Shown: positions 39,203 to 46,745 of the stretch, in pieces | Layout: each line of letters starts with the position of its first letter | How positions within the stretch are numbered: position 1 is the stretch's first letter | Assembly (NCBI RefSeq): GCF_009742725.1 | Contig: NZ_WPHG01000007.1 | Span: 1 to 64,000 of the forward strand | Source: Nitratireductor arenosus | Lineage (GTDB): Bacteria > Pseudomonadota > Alphaproteobacteria > Rhizobiales > Rhizobiaceae | Length of the DNA stretch: 64,000 bases | Direction of reading: 5' to 3' | Notes under the pieces: model-generated | The model's input: only the letters and a program-made list of their open reading frames with translations | The model's database searches: none | What the model was told of the DNA's origin: nothing | Made by a program: the position numbers and the translations under genes

Positions 39203-39238
39203 GCCGGCGCCGCGCTGGGCACGACGCCGGCCGCCCGT
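39203..39238 (+). terminator. Weak terminator candidate after mscS
   Basis: GCCGGCG (39203-39209) pairs with CGCCGGC (39225-39231), 15-nt loop, followed by CGCCCGTTTCTTT. The stem is 7 bp and the T run is broken by a C, so termination would be partial. It lies six nt after the mscS stop. Confidence 0.4.
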
Positions 39239-39295
39239 TTCTTTCATCAAAAAAATTGATCCACACAACGCGCTCTATTCGCTGGAATGAACCCG

Positions 39296-39305
39296 ACCGA
39301 TCGGT
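39296..39305. promoter_or_regulatory. ACCGATCGGT palindrome upstream of the MFS gene
   Basis: A perfect 10-bp palindrome, in CCGACCGATCGGTAAG, 30 nt before the MFS start codon. Such ACCG...CGGT dyads are typical of TetR-family operators. No TetR gene is within the window, so a distant repressor or chance is possible. Confidence 0.4.
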
Positions 39306-39334
39306 AAGATCCATGCGAACAGGAGTTCTCCCGT

Positions 39335-40573
39335 ATGGCCATCCCGTCCAGTCCCGCCGAGAGCCGATCCACGCTGCCCTGGCTTATCATCATCTGCGGC
39401 TGCCTGATCGCGGCGTTGACCTTCGGTCCGCGTTCGGCGATGGGCTTTTTCCAGTTGCCCATGCTCGCCGAAAAAGGCTGGGACCGCACGACGTTCGGGC
39501 TGGCGATGGCGATCCAGAACCTGGCCTGGGGGCTGGGCACGCCGGTGTTCGGCGCGATCGCCGACAAATTCGGCACGTGGCGGGTGCTGGCGCTGTCGGG
39601 CGCGATGTATACGGCCGGGCTCTACCTGATGGCGGGCGCCGAGAGCGCGACCATGCTTCACATCGGCGGCGGTCTGCTGGTGGGTCTCGGCGTGGCGTCC
39701 GGTTCGTTCGGCATCGTGCTCGCCGCCTTCGCGCGCAATGTCGCACCGGAGAGACGCAGCCTCGCCTTCGGCATCGGCACGGCCGCCGGTTCGGCCGGCA
39801 TGTTCCTGTTCGCCCCGCTCAGCCAGGGGCTGATCGACAGCTATGGCTGGCATGACACGCTGGTTATCATGAGTGTGATGATGCTGGCCATTCCGCTATT
39901 GGCGATCCCGCTGCGCGGCAATTCGGCGAGCGGCAGCAACAGCCAGGACGAGATGGATCAGACGATGGGCCAGGCACTGCGCGAGGCCTTCGGTCACCAC
40001 AGCTACCTGCTTCTGGTCTCCGGATTTTTCGTCTGCGGCTTCCAGGTCGCTTTCATCACCGCGCATTTCCCCGCCTATATTTCAGACATCGGCGTCGAGG
40101 CCCGCTACGCGGTGATTGCCCTCGCCCTGATCGGCTTTTTCAACATTGTCGGTTCGCTCGCCTCCGGCTTCATCGGCCAGCGCTATTCCAAACCGATCTT
40201 CCTGGCCTGGATCTATATCGGCCGTTCGGTGCTGGTGACGGCGTTCCTGCTTCTGCCGCAATCGCCGGCGAGCGTCGTCGTGTTCGCCGTCATCATGGGG
40301 CTGTTGTGGCTGTCGACGGTCCCACCGACCAACGCGCTGGTCGCCATCATGTTCGGCACCCGCCATCTCGGCATGCTAGGCGGGTTCGTCTTCCTGTCGC
40401 ACCAGATCGGCTCGTTCATGGGCGTCTGGCTCGGCGGCTATCTCTACGATCTGTACGGTTCCTACGACGCGGTGTGGTGGCTGGGCGTCGCGCTCGGTCT
40501 GTTCGCGGCGATCGTGCATTGGCCGATCAGGGAACAGGCGGTCGAACGGCCGGTGCTCGCCGCGGCCGAATAG
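39335..40573 (+). CDS. MFS transporter (monocarboxylate porter-like)
   Basis: The 412-aa protein has about 12 hydrophobic helices and resembles the oxalate/formate antiporter and monocarboxylate carrier branch (RSAMGFFQLPMLAEKGWDR, GLLVGLGVASGSFG, FAGAI-type loop IADKFGTWR). Substrate not known. ACAGGAG precedes the ATG. A TetR-type palindrome lies 30 nt upstream. It converges on the PaaI gene, only three nt between their stops. Confidence 0.88.
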   Translation: MAIPSSPAESRSTLPWLIIICGCLIAALTFGPRSAMGFFQLPMLAEKGWDRTTFGLAMAIQNLAWGLGTPVFGAIADKFGTWRVLALSGAMYTAGLYLMAGAESATMLHIGGGLLVGLGVASGSFGIVLAAFARNVAPERRSLAFGIGTAAGSAGMFLFAPLSQGLIDSYGWHDTLVIMSVMMLAIPLLAIPLRGNSASGSNSQDEMDQTMGQALREAFGHHSYLLLVSGFFVCGFQVAFITAHFPAYISDIGVEARYAVIALALIGFFNIVGSLASGFIGQRYSKPIFLAWIYIGRSVLVTAFLLLPQSPASVVVFAVIMGLLWLSTVPPTNALVAIMFGTRHLGMLGGFVFLSHQIGSFMGVWLGGYLYDLYGSYDAVWWLGVALGLFAAIVHWPIREQAVERPVLAAAE

Positions 40574-40576
40574 GGT

Positions 40577-41095
40577 TCAGCGCGGCTTCAGCTTCTCCGC
40601 CGGAAAGATCGAGCAGGTCTCGGTGCCGAAGGCGAGCAGCTTGCCGTTGCCGTCAAGGAGCTTGGCTTCGGAGACCGCCAGCGTCCGGCCCTTGTGCACG
40701 ACAACACCCTCGCAAACGACCTCGCCGGTCCCGGGCGTGATCGGGCGGGTCAGGTTCACCTTGAACTCGGCCGTGGTGTAGGCCTCGCCCTTCGCCAGAA
40801 GGGTCTGTACCGCGCAGGCCAGAGCCGAATCGAGCAGCGTCGCCGCCCAACCGCCATGAACGCCGCCAAGCGGGTTCAAATGGCGCTCGTTCGGGACACC
40901 GCGAAAAACCGCGCGCCCCTCGGAGACCTCGACCAGACCGTAATTGAGCGCCGCGCCGATCGGCGGTGCGGGGTAGGTTCCGTCGACGATGCGTTGCAGA
41001 AGCTCGAGCCCTGTGTGGTTTTCGATGTCCTCATGCGGGATCGTGCCCACGCCCAGCGGCGACACATATCCGGGATAGAGTTCCACGGCGCTCAT
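40577..41095 (-). CDS. PaaI family thioesterase (hot-dog fold)
   Basis: The 172-aa protein is a single hot-dog fold, with the signature NPLGGVHGGWAATLLDSA (PaaI-type HGG near residue 80) and the closing strands KVNLTRPIT... GKLLAFGTETCSIF. PaaI-type enzymes hydrolyse aryl- or acyl-CoA thioesters. It starts directly after the recO stop codon (no gap), so the pair is co-transcribed and probably coupled. Its function is not linked to recombination. Confidence 0.88.
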   Translation of the reverse strand: MSAVELYPGYVSPLGVGTIPHEDIENHTGLELLQRIVDGTYPAPPIGAALNYGLVEVSEGRAVFRGVPNERHLNPLGGVHGGWAATLLDSALACAVQTLLAKGEAYTTAEFKVNLTRPITPGTGEVVCEGVVVHKGRTLAVSEAKLLDGNGKLLAFGTETCSIFPAEKLKPR

Positions 41096-41854
41096 TCACG
41101 TCTCCTCGTTTACGGCGATATCGGTGGCGGCGCGGTTTCGCCTGAGCGCGGCCAGGAACCCGGCCCTGGTTTGCGGCGGTTCGATGCCGCGCGGCTCGTA
41201 GACGTGCCGGGTGAAGAAATAACCGGTCAGCCGGAACGCCGCCTCGACCGCGTCGAGATCGCCGCCCAGGCCGGCGCGCGCGTGCAGGAATGCCGGCAGC
41301 GCCAACAGCCGGTCGGCGTAGGGCTGGCCGGCCAGGCGCGACACTGCGCGTCCGGATTTGGGCGAGACGAAAACAAGGTCCTCGGCCGAGCCAGTGGCCG
41401 CGCAGCGCGACAGGTCGAGCCCGAAACCGAGTTCGTCGAGGATCAACAGTTCGAAACGCACGATCAGTTCGGCCGCCAGCGTCTCGTCGTCGAGATGTTG
41501 CAGGATCACCGCAAAGGTCTCGAAAAGGCGCAGATGCGGATCGCGCTCGGGCAAAAGCCGCAGATGCGCGGACAGGGTCTGCAGGCCATAGACGGCGCAG
41601 GCGCCCGACAGGAGACGGGCGGCGTTGAGTTCCAGCGCCTCGACCTGATAGGTGCCGAGATGTTCGTCGAGCCGCGCCCGCCAGGCCAGTTCGACCCGGT
41701 TGCCCGCCTGCAACACCGGCTGCTGCTTGCGCGAGCGCCCGCCGCGCACCAGCCCGAGATGCCGGCCGTGGGCGCGCGTCATCACCTCCAAAATGAGGCT
41801 GGTTTCGCCGTGCCGGCGCGAGCCGATGATGATGCCCTCGTCACGCCATTCCAT
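41096..41854 (-). CDS. recO: DNA repair protein RecO
   Basis: RecO loads RecA on SSB-coated DNA with RecR in the RecF pathway. The 252-aa protein has the N-terminal OB-fold ([36 protein letters not shown]) and a C-terminal helical domain ([18 protein letters not shown]-type, here [18 protein letters not shown]). The zinc-cysteine set of some members is reduced here. It overlaps the upstream methyltransferase by 14 nt and is followed at once by the PaaI gene. Confidence 0.95.
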   Translation of the reverse strand: MEWRDEGIIIGSRRHGETSLILEVMTRAHGRHLGLVRGGRSRKQQPVLQAGNRVELAWRARLDEHLGTYQVEALELNAARLLSGACAVYGLQTLSAHLRLLPERDPHLRLFETFAVILQHLDDETLAAELIVRFELLILDELGFGLDLSRCAATGSAEDLVFVSPKSGRAVSRLAGQPYADRLLALPAFLHARAGLGGDLDAVEAAFRLTGYFFTRHVYEPRGIEPPQTRAGFLAALRRNRAATDIAVNEET

Positions 41855-42500
41855 TGTTCATGCCTGAACCGATTTCGGCCGGAAGGCAAGACCGGTCGGG
41901 CCGGGTGATGGCAAGCCACGTCCAATGAACGCCGAGCGCCCGGTTTTGCGGCTGAATCGACGCTGTTTGTGTTTTGCGCAGGAGGCCGAGCCCGTTCGCC
42001 GAGGCAAGGGCGACCGTATCGCTTGAGCGGATCGCCGAGACCGGACGGCCCGGCGCGCCGGGCCCGTGACGCAGCGCCATGATCATCAGACCGCCGGGCG
42101 CAAGCGCTTCAGCGAGACGGCTCATCGCCAGTGGGCGATGCCGGTCGGCGAGATGCTGCCAGACACCGACCACCAGCATCAGGTCGAACGGGTCCAACGC
42201 CGCAAGATGGCCAAGCTCCGGCAGGCGGTCGTCCAGCCAGGAGATACCGGCATCCGCGTGCAGCGCGGCGCCGGCGCATCTGAGCCGTGCCACCGGTTCG
42301 ACGGCGACGACGCGGTGGCCCTGATCGGCAAGCCATGCGGCATCACGGCCAGTCCCGGCGCCGATATCGGCGACACGCAGCGGCCGGCGCGGGAAGAGAT
42401 CGGCGACAGGCGTGTATAATCTCTCAGGTGAAATCGCCTCCGAGCGCGCCACCCAAGCGTCCGACACCGCGGCGTAACCGTCAAGCACGTCATCGATCAT
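41841..42500 (-). CDS. Class I SAM-dependent methyltransferase
   Basis: The 219-aa protein has motif [19 protein letters not shown], the acidic residue in VVAVEP, and later [14 protein letters not shown], so a Methyltransf_11/25 type small-molecule methyltransferase. Substrate unknown. It overlaps recO by 14 nt, so it was probably inserted between MAPEG and recO as a coupled gene. era and recO are usually close in rhizobia, so the insertion is notable. Confidence 0.82.
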   Translation of the reverse strand: MIDDVLDGYAAVSDAWVARSEAISPERLYTPVADLFPRRPLRVADIGAGTGRDAAWLADQGHRVVAVEPVARLRCAGAALHADAGISWLDDRLPELGHLAALDPFDLMLVVGVWQHLADRHRPLAMSRLAEALAPGGLMIMALRHGPGAPGRPVSAIRSSDTVALASANGLGLLRKTQTASIQPQNRALGVHWTWLAITRPDRSCLPAEIGSGMNNGMA

Positions 42501-42564
42501 AGTGCCGCTCCGCGCCCTGCCCCGTCACTTTCCCGCGCAGTGGTGGCAAGCCGGGACGGGCCGG

Positions 42565-42993
42565 TCAAGCAGCGGACACGGCAGCCCATTCGAAGCTGAC
42601 AAGAATATCGATCGCGTAGACGACCAGCGCCAGGAAAGCGACGAGAAAAGCCACGGTACGCGCCATCAGCACGGAAACACCGGCGACATAGATCACCGCG
42701 TGCGCGACGCGTGCGAAGAAGAAGATTGCCGTGCACCAGACCGTGACCGCGTCGTGCACGCCGGCAAGATGTGCGACGAGGACCAGCCCGGCGAACGCGC
42801 CATATTGTTCCACGAGATTGAGATGGGCGCGGTCGGCGCGGCGTATCCAGTGCGGCACTTCGGCGTGGCGGCCTTCGACATATTCCTTCGGCGTCAACGG
42901 GCCGACATGCGTCGCCTGTCCATAGATGAAGGGAATCCAGACCACGGCGAGCAGCACCGAGGTCAGGAACAGATAAAACAGCTCGGTCGTCAT
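42565..42993 (-). CDS. MAPEG family membrane protein
   Basis: The 142-aa protein has four hydrophobic helices (LFYLFLTSVLLAVVWIPF, AFAGLVLVAHLAG, WCTAIFFFARVAHAVIY, ARTVAFLVAFLALVVYAID) and the MAPEG core RADRAHLNLVEQY with the conserved Arg/His/Asn/Glu. MAPEG proteins are glutathione-dependent or eicosanoid-related membrane enzymes; bacterial members are largely uncharacterised. It is separate from era by 72 nt, with its own AT-rich upstream region including a CtrA-like box. Confidence 0.85.
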   Translation of the reverse strand: MTTELFYLFLTSVLLAVVWIPFIYGQATHVGPLTPKEYVEGRHAEVPHWIRRADRAHLNLVEQYGAFAGLVLVAHLAGVHDAVTVWCTAIFFFARVAHAVIYVAGVSVLMARTVAFLVAFLALVVYAIDILVSFEWAAVSAA

Positions 42994-43030
42994 CGATCAC
43001 CCTTCCACCGTCAGGTTGGACGAGATCAAT

Positions 43031-43045
43031 TTAACACAAATGTAA
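43031..43045 (-). promoter_or_regulatory. CtrA-like box upstream of the MAPEG gene (one mismatch)
   Basis: On the minus strand it reads TTAC-N7-TTAA (plus strand TTAACACAAATGTAA). It is one base from the TTAA-N7-TTAA consensus and lies about 37-52 nt before the MAPEG start, in the only AT-rich block of that gap. Confidence 0.3.
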
Positions 43046-43065
43046 ATTAATTGAAGCCGCCGTCT

Positions 43066-44019
43066 TCAGTCCGGATAATCGAGCCCCATCTCGCGATAAC
43101 GATCCGGGTCGTCGCCCCAGTTCTCGCGCACCTTGACGAACAGGAACAGATGCACCTTCTGCTCCATCACCTCGGCGATCTCCTTGCGGGCGGCGCTGCC
43201 GATCGCCTTGATCGTCTCGCCCTTGTGGCCGAGCACGATCTTTTTCTGGCTATCGCGCTCGACATAGACCACCTGCTCGATGCGCACCGAGCCGTCCGGC
43301 TTTTCCTCCCATGTCTCGGTTTCGACGTGCGAGGAATAAGGAAGCTCCTGATGGAGGCGCAGATAGAGCTTTTCGCGGGTGATCTCGGCGGCGAGCTGGC
43401 GCATCGGCAAGTCCGAAACCTGGTCCTCGGGGTAATACCATGGCCCTTCCGGCAGGGTCGCGGCCAGGTGATCGAGCAGATCAGCGCAGCCCGAGCCGGT
43501 CAGCGCAGAGATCATGAAGGTGCGCGCGAAGGCGGCCTTCTCGTTCGCGGCTGCCGTCAGCGCCAGAAGAGCTTCGCGTTTGACGCGGTCGATCTTGTTG
43601 AGAACCAGCACCATCGGCTGGGAGATTTCGCCGACCCGGTCGAGCAGCGCCTCGGCGTCGCCCCTGATCCCGCGCTCGGCGTCGATCATCACCAGGACGA
43701 TATCGGCGTCCCTGGCCCCGCCCCAGGCGGTACTCACCATAGCCCGATCGAGGCGACGGCGCGGCTTGAAGATGCCGGGCGTGTCGACAAATACGATCTG
43801 GGCGTTGCCGTGGGTAGCGATGCCACGCACGATCGAGCGCGTCGTCTGCACTTTGTGGGTGACGATCGAGACCTTGGTGCCGACCAGTTGGTTGATCAGC
43901 GTCGACTTGCCTGCATTCGGCGCGCCGACCAGCGCCACGAAGCCGGAATGCGTCGGCACGCTTTCGTGTTCGGTGTTGTCGGTATCTTCGGTCACTGTGC
44001 CGGTTCCGTCTTTTCCCAT
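43066..44019 (-). CDS. era: GTPase Era
   Basis: Era is a 16S rRNA-binding GTPase for 30S maturation. The 317-aa protein has the G1 loop GAPNAGKS at 32-39, G3 DTPGI, G4 NKID and the C-terminal KH domain (KKIVLGHKGETIKAIGSAAR). Its start overlaps the rnc end by 28 nt, preceded by GAGGGCGT. The N-terminal 20 residues are extra compared with E. coli, as in other rhizobia. Confidence 0.96.
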   Translation of the reverse strand: MGKDGTGTVTEDTDNTEHESVPTHSGFVALVGAPNAGKSTLINQLVGTKVSIVTHKVQTTRSIVRGIATHGNAQIVFVDTPGIFKPRRRLDRAMVSTAWGGARDADIVLVMIDAERGIRGDAEALLDRVGEISQPMVLVLNKIDRVKREALLALTAAANEKAAFARTFMISALTGSGCADLLDHLAATLPEGPWYYPEDQVSDLPMRQLAAEITREKLYLRLHQELPYSSHVETETWEEKPDGSVRIEQVVYVERDSQKKIVLGHKGETIKAIGSAARKEIAEVMEQKVHLFLFVKVRENWGDDPDRYREMGLDYPD

Positions 44020-44714
44020 ACGCCCTCGCGCATCAGCATCGCCGCGGCCGCTGCCTGCTCCGCCTCACGCTTGGCGCGGCCGCTGCCCCGTGCGGGGGCG
44101 AGATCGCCGACGCTGACGGTAACGGTGAACAGCGGCTCATGATCGGGGCCCTCGCGGCCTTCCAGCCGATAGGTCGGTGTCGTCCCGGCGGCCTGATGCG
44201 CCCATTCCTGCAATTCGGTCTTGGCATCGCGCGCCGCGCTTTGCGCCTTGCGGCTGCGCGGCTCCCAATATCTCAGGATGAAGAGCCGCGCCGCATCGAG
44301 CCCGCCATCAAGATAGATCGCCGCGATCAGCGCTTCCATGACATCGGCGCGGGTGCCACGTCCCTTGCGTCCGGATGCGGATTTAAGCCCCGCTTCGGCG
44401 CGGATAAAATCCGCCAGGCCGATCTCGTCGGCGACTTCGGCGCAAGCATCGCCGCTAACCAGCGCGTTGAGCCGGAGCGCCAGTTCGCCCTCCGGCGCGC
44501 CGGGAAAGGCGTGGAACAGCAAGTCGGCCACCACCAGCCCGAGCACGCGGTCACCGAGAAATTCGAGCCGCTCGTAGTCCGAACCGGTCCGGCGCCGGGC
44601 GCTCGAATGGGTCAGCGCGCGTTCGAGCCGCTCGAGATCGTTGAAGGTGTGTCCAGTGCGTTCGCGCAGCGCCTCGGCCAGCGCCGCTCCGGAAAAGCGC
44701 TTTCGGGCCGTCAT
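43992..44714 (-). CDS. rnc: Ribonuclease III
   Basis: RNase III cuts double-stranded RNA in rRNA and mRNA processing. The 240-aa protein has the signature ERLEFLGDRVLGLVV (catalytic Glu/Asp), ADVMEALIAAIYLDGG and a C-terminal dsRNA-binding domain (DAKTELQEWAHQAA ... AKREAEQAAAAAML). The ATG at 44714 overlaps the lepB stop (ATGA); an earlier in-frame ATG at 44765 lies inside lepB. Overlaps era by 28 nt. Confidence 0.96.
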   Translation of the reverse strand: MTARKRFSGAALAEALRERTGHTFNDLERLERALTHSSARRRTGSDYERLEFLGDRVLGLVVADLLFHAFPGAPEGELALRLNALVSGDACAEVADEIGLADFIRAEAGLKSASGRKGRGTRADVMEALIAAIYLDGGLDAARLFILRYWEPRSRKAQSAARDAKTELQEWAHQAAGTTPTYRLEGREGPDHEPLFTVTVSVGDLAPARGSGRAKREAEQAAAAAMLMREGVWEKTEPAQ

Positions 44715-45457
44715 CTGATCATATTGAACAGCCGCGTCGGGCGGATATGGCTCGGCCATTTCCATATCTCGAGCGGGCTGGCGCCACCGGAGATGGAAAA
44801 GAAGATGATGTTGGCCCGGCCGACGAGGTTTTCCTCCGGCACGAAACCGAAGACGCGACTGTCGGCGGAATTGTCGCGATTGTCGCCCATCATGAAATAA
44901 TGGCCCTCCGGCACGGCGAATTCACGCGTGTCGTCGCTGATGCCGTTCGGCGTCACGTCGAGCGTGTCGTAGGAAACGCCGTTGGGCAGGGTCTCGCGAT
45001 AGACGTCGACCGGGCGGTTGACCTCGGTGATATCGGGATTGTCGATCTGGCCGGTCTTTTGACGGCTCACCGCCTCGCCATTGATGAAAAGCTGGCCGTC
45101 GCGCATCTGAATGCGGTCGCCCGGCAGGCCGATGACGCGCTTGATGTAGTCGAGTGCCGGATTGGGCGGATATTTGAACACGGCGACGTCGCCGCGCTCG
45201 GGTGCCGTATCCCAGATCCGGCCTTCGAACAGATCCGGCGAAAACGGCAGTGAATGCCGGGAGTAGCCGTAAGCCCATTTGGTCACGAAGAGATAATCGC
45301 CCTCCAAAAGGGTCGGCCGCATCGATCCGGAAGGAATGGAAAAGGGTTGAAAAAGAAACGTCCTGATCACCAAGGCCAACAACAGCGCCTGGACGATGAC
45401 GCTGACCGTCTCGCCCAGCCCGCCAGATTTCTTCCGCGATTTGTCAGCCACGCTCAT
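44711..45457 (-). CDS. lepB: Signal peptidase I
   Basis: LepB cleaves Sec and Tat signal peptides at the outer face of the inner membrane. The 248-aa protein has one N-terminal anchor (TVSVIVQALLLALVIRTFLF, 19-38), the serine box SIPSGSMRPTLLEGD, the lysine box DYIKRVIGLPGD and MGDNRDNSADSR. GAGGACGAA precedes the ATG. Overlaps rnc by four bases (ATGA). It is normal length. Confidence 0.96.
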   Translation of the reverse strand: MSVADKSRKKSGGLGETVSVIVQALLLALVIRTFLFQPFSIPSGSMRPTLLEGDYLFVTKWAYGYSRHSLPFSPDLFEGRIWDTAPERGDVAVFKYPPNPALDYIKRVIGLPGDRIQMRDGQLFINGEAVSRQKTGQIDNPDITEVNRPVDVYRETLPNGVSYDTLDVTPNGISDDTREFAVPEGHYFMMGDNRDNSADSRVFGFVPEENLVGRANIIFFSISGGASPLEIWKWPSHIRPTRLFNMIR

Positions 45458-45559
45458 TTCGTCCTCAAATCAGTCAGCCGACCGGTCTTATCGGCTTGCG
45501 CGACGCGGGGCAACGGCATTGCCCCGCATCGCGCAGGCCAAACACCGCAAACGTGGCGC

Positions 45560-45961
45560 TTATTCGGCACGAACCGCTTCGATGATCACGAAAGCCTGCG
45601 CCAGCGGGTGATCGTCGGTGATGGTGAGATGGATGCGCGCCTCGTGGCCTGGCGGCAAGATCATCCGCAGCCGCGCGGCCGCACCGCCGGAAAGCTCCAT
45701 GGTCGGGCGACCGCCGTCGAGATTGACCACGCCCATCTCGTTCCAGAACACACCCTCGGCGATGCCGGTGCCGAGCGCCTTGGCGCAGGCCTCCTTGGCA
45801 GCGAAACGCTTGGCGTAGGATGCCGCGCGATGCTTGCGCCCCTCGGATTTTGTCCGTTCGGTTTCCGTGAAGATGCGATGCGTGAAGCGCCGTCCGTAAC
45901 GCTCGAGCGAGCGTTCGATGCGACGGATGTCGATCAGATCGGAACCGAGACCGACGATCAT
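45560..45961 (-). CDS. acpS: Holo-[acyl-carrier-protein] synthase
   Basis: AcpS attaches 4'-phosphopantetheine from CoA to acyl carrier protein. The 133-aa protein has [15 protein letters not shown] (metal-binding Asp) and [16 protein letters not shown] (catalytic Glu/Lys), both family hallmarks. The ATG overlaps the DUF2062 gene stop by four bases (ATGA), which fixes the start; the longer frame belongs to no known extension. lepB follows after 102 nt. Confidence 0.96.
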   Translation of the reverse strand: MIVGLGSDLIDIRRIERSLERYGRRFTHRIFTETERTKSEGRKHRAASYAKRFAAKEACAKALGTGIAEGVFWNEMGVVNLDGGRPTMELSGGAAARLRMILPPGHEARIHLTITDDHPLAQAFVIIEAVRAE

Positions 45962-46548
45962 CCGCGCGCCACCGCCCCGCCGGCCGGCCGCAAAGCCCGT
46001 CGCATCGCCCGTTCGGCGAGCCGACGCTGGCGCTGGCGGCGGAAAGCGGCGACGCCCCAGCGGGTCAGGAGGTAGAAACCGAGCGCGAAGGCCATGCCAA
46101 GCGGGATCCCGCCGGCCGTCATCGGCTTCAAGAGCGGATCCCAAAGCTGGGAAAACTCGAGATGGCGCAGCATGCGCCCGAAATGGATCGTCTCAGAGGC
46201 GCCGGGCCGGCCGGTGCCGAGAAGAAAACTGCCGAGTTCATAGGTGCTGGCCCAGATCAGCGGAAAGGTGATCGGATTGCCGATAGCGGTGCCGATGGCC
46301 GAGGCGAGCAGATTGCCGGCGAGAACCCAGGCAAACACGGCGGCGAAAATGAAATGAAAGCCGAGAAAGGGCATGAAGGACACGAACACGCCGGAAGCGA
46401 TGCCGGCAGCGATCGCATGCGGCGTCGCGTTGAGGCGCAGGACCCGCTTGGCGTAGTATTGGGCCGAGCGCCAGAAGGACCGCCGCGGCCACACGAATGT
46501 GCGCGTGCGCTCCCACATGTCCGCCGGCTTTCTGCGCCGAAACAGCAT
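45958..46548 (-). CDS. DUF2062 family membrane protein
   Basis: The 196-aa protein has three or four hydrophobic helices (around 45-75, [21 protein letters not shown], 85-105 and 145-165) and basic ends, typical of DUF2062, whose function is unknown; it lies next to acpS in many rhizobia. No signal peptide. Coupled with acpS by ATGA overlap. The rsh gene ends 197 nt upstream. Confidence 0.88.
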   Translation of the reverse strand: MLFRRRKPADMWERTRTFVWPRRSFWRSAQYYAKRVLRLNATPHAIAAGIASGVFVSFMPFLGFHFIFAAVFAWVLAGNLLASAIGTAIGNPITFPLIWASTYELGSFLLGTGRPGASETIHFGRMLRHLEFSQLWDPLLKPMTAGGIPLGMAFALGFYLLTRWGVAAFRRQRQRRLAERAMRRALRPAGGAVARG

Positions 46549-46745
46549 CGATAGAACACCCCGGCTCGTTCGCGGAAATCAGGTCCGGAAATATCTCCGG
46601 CGGCCGCCGCCGGATCCGATCCGGCCAGGCAACCATCCCATTACCCGCTTAACAAAGATATAGCCCCGCAATGTGGCATCGCCAATATGGATATCAGTCG
46701 CGGCGCCAGCGCGTCGATTCCCGCGCCTGGCGGCCAGGGCCCAAT

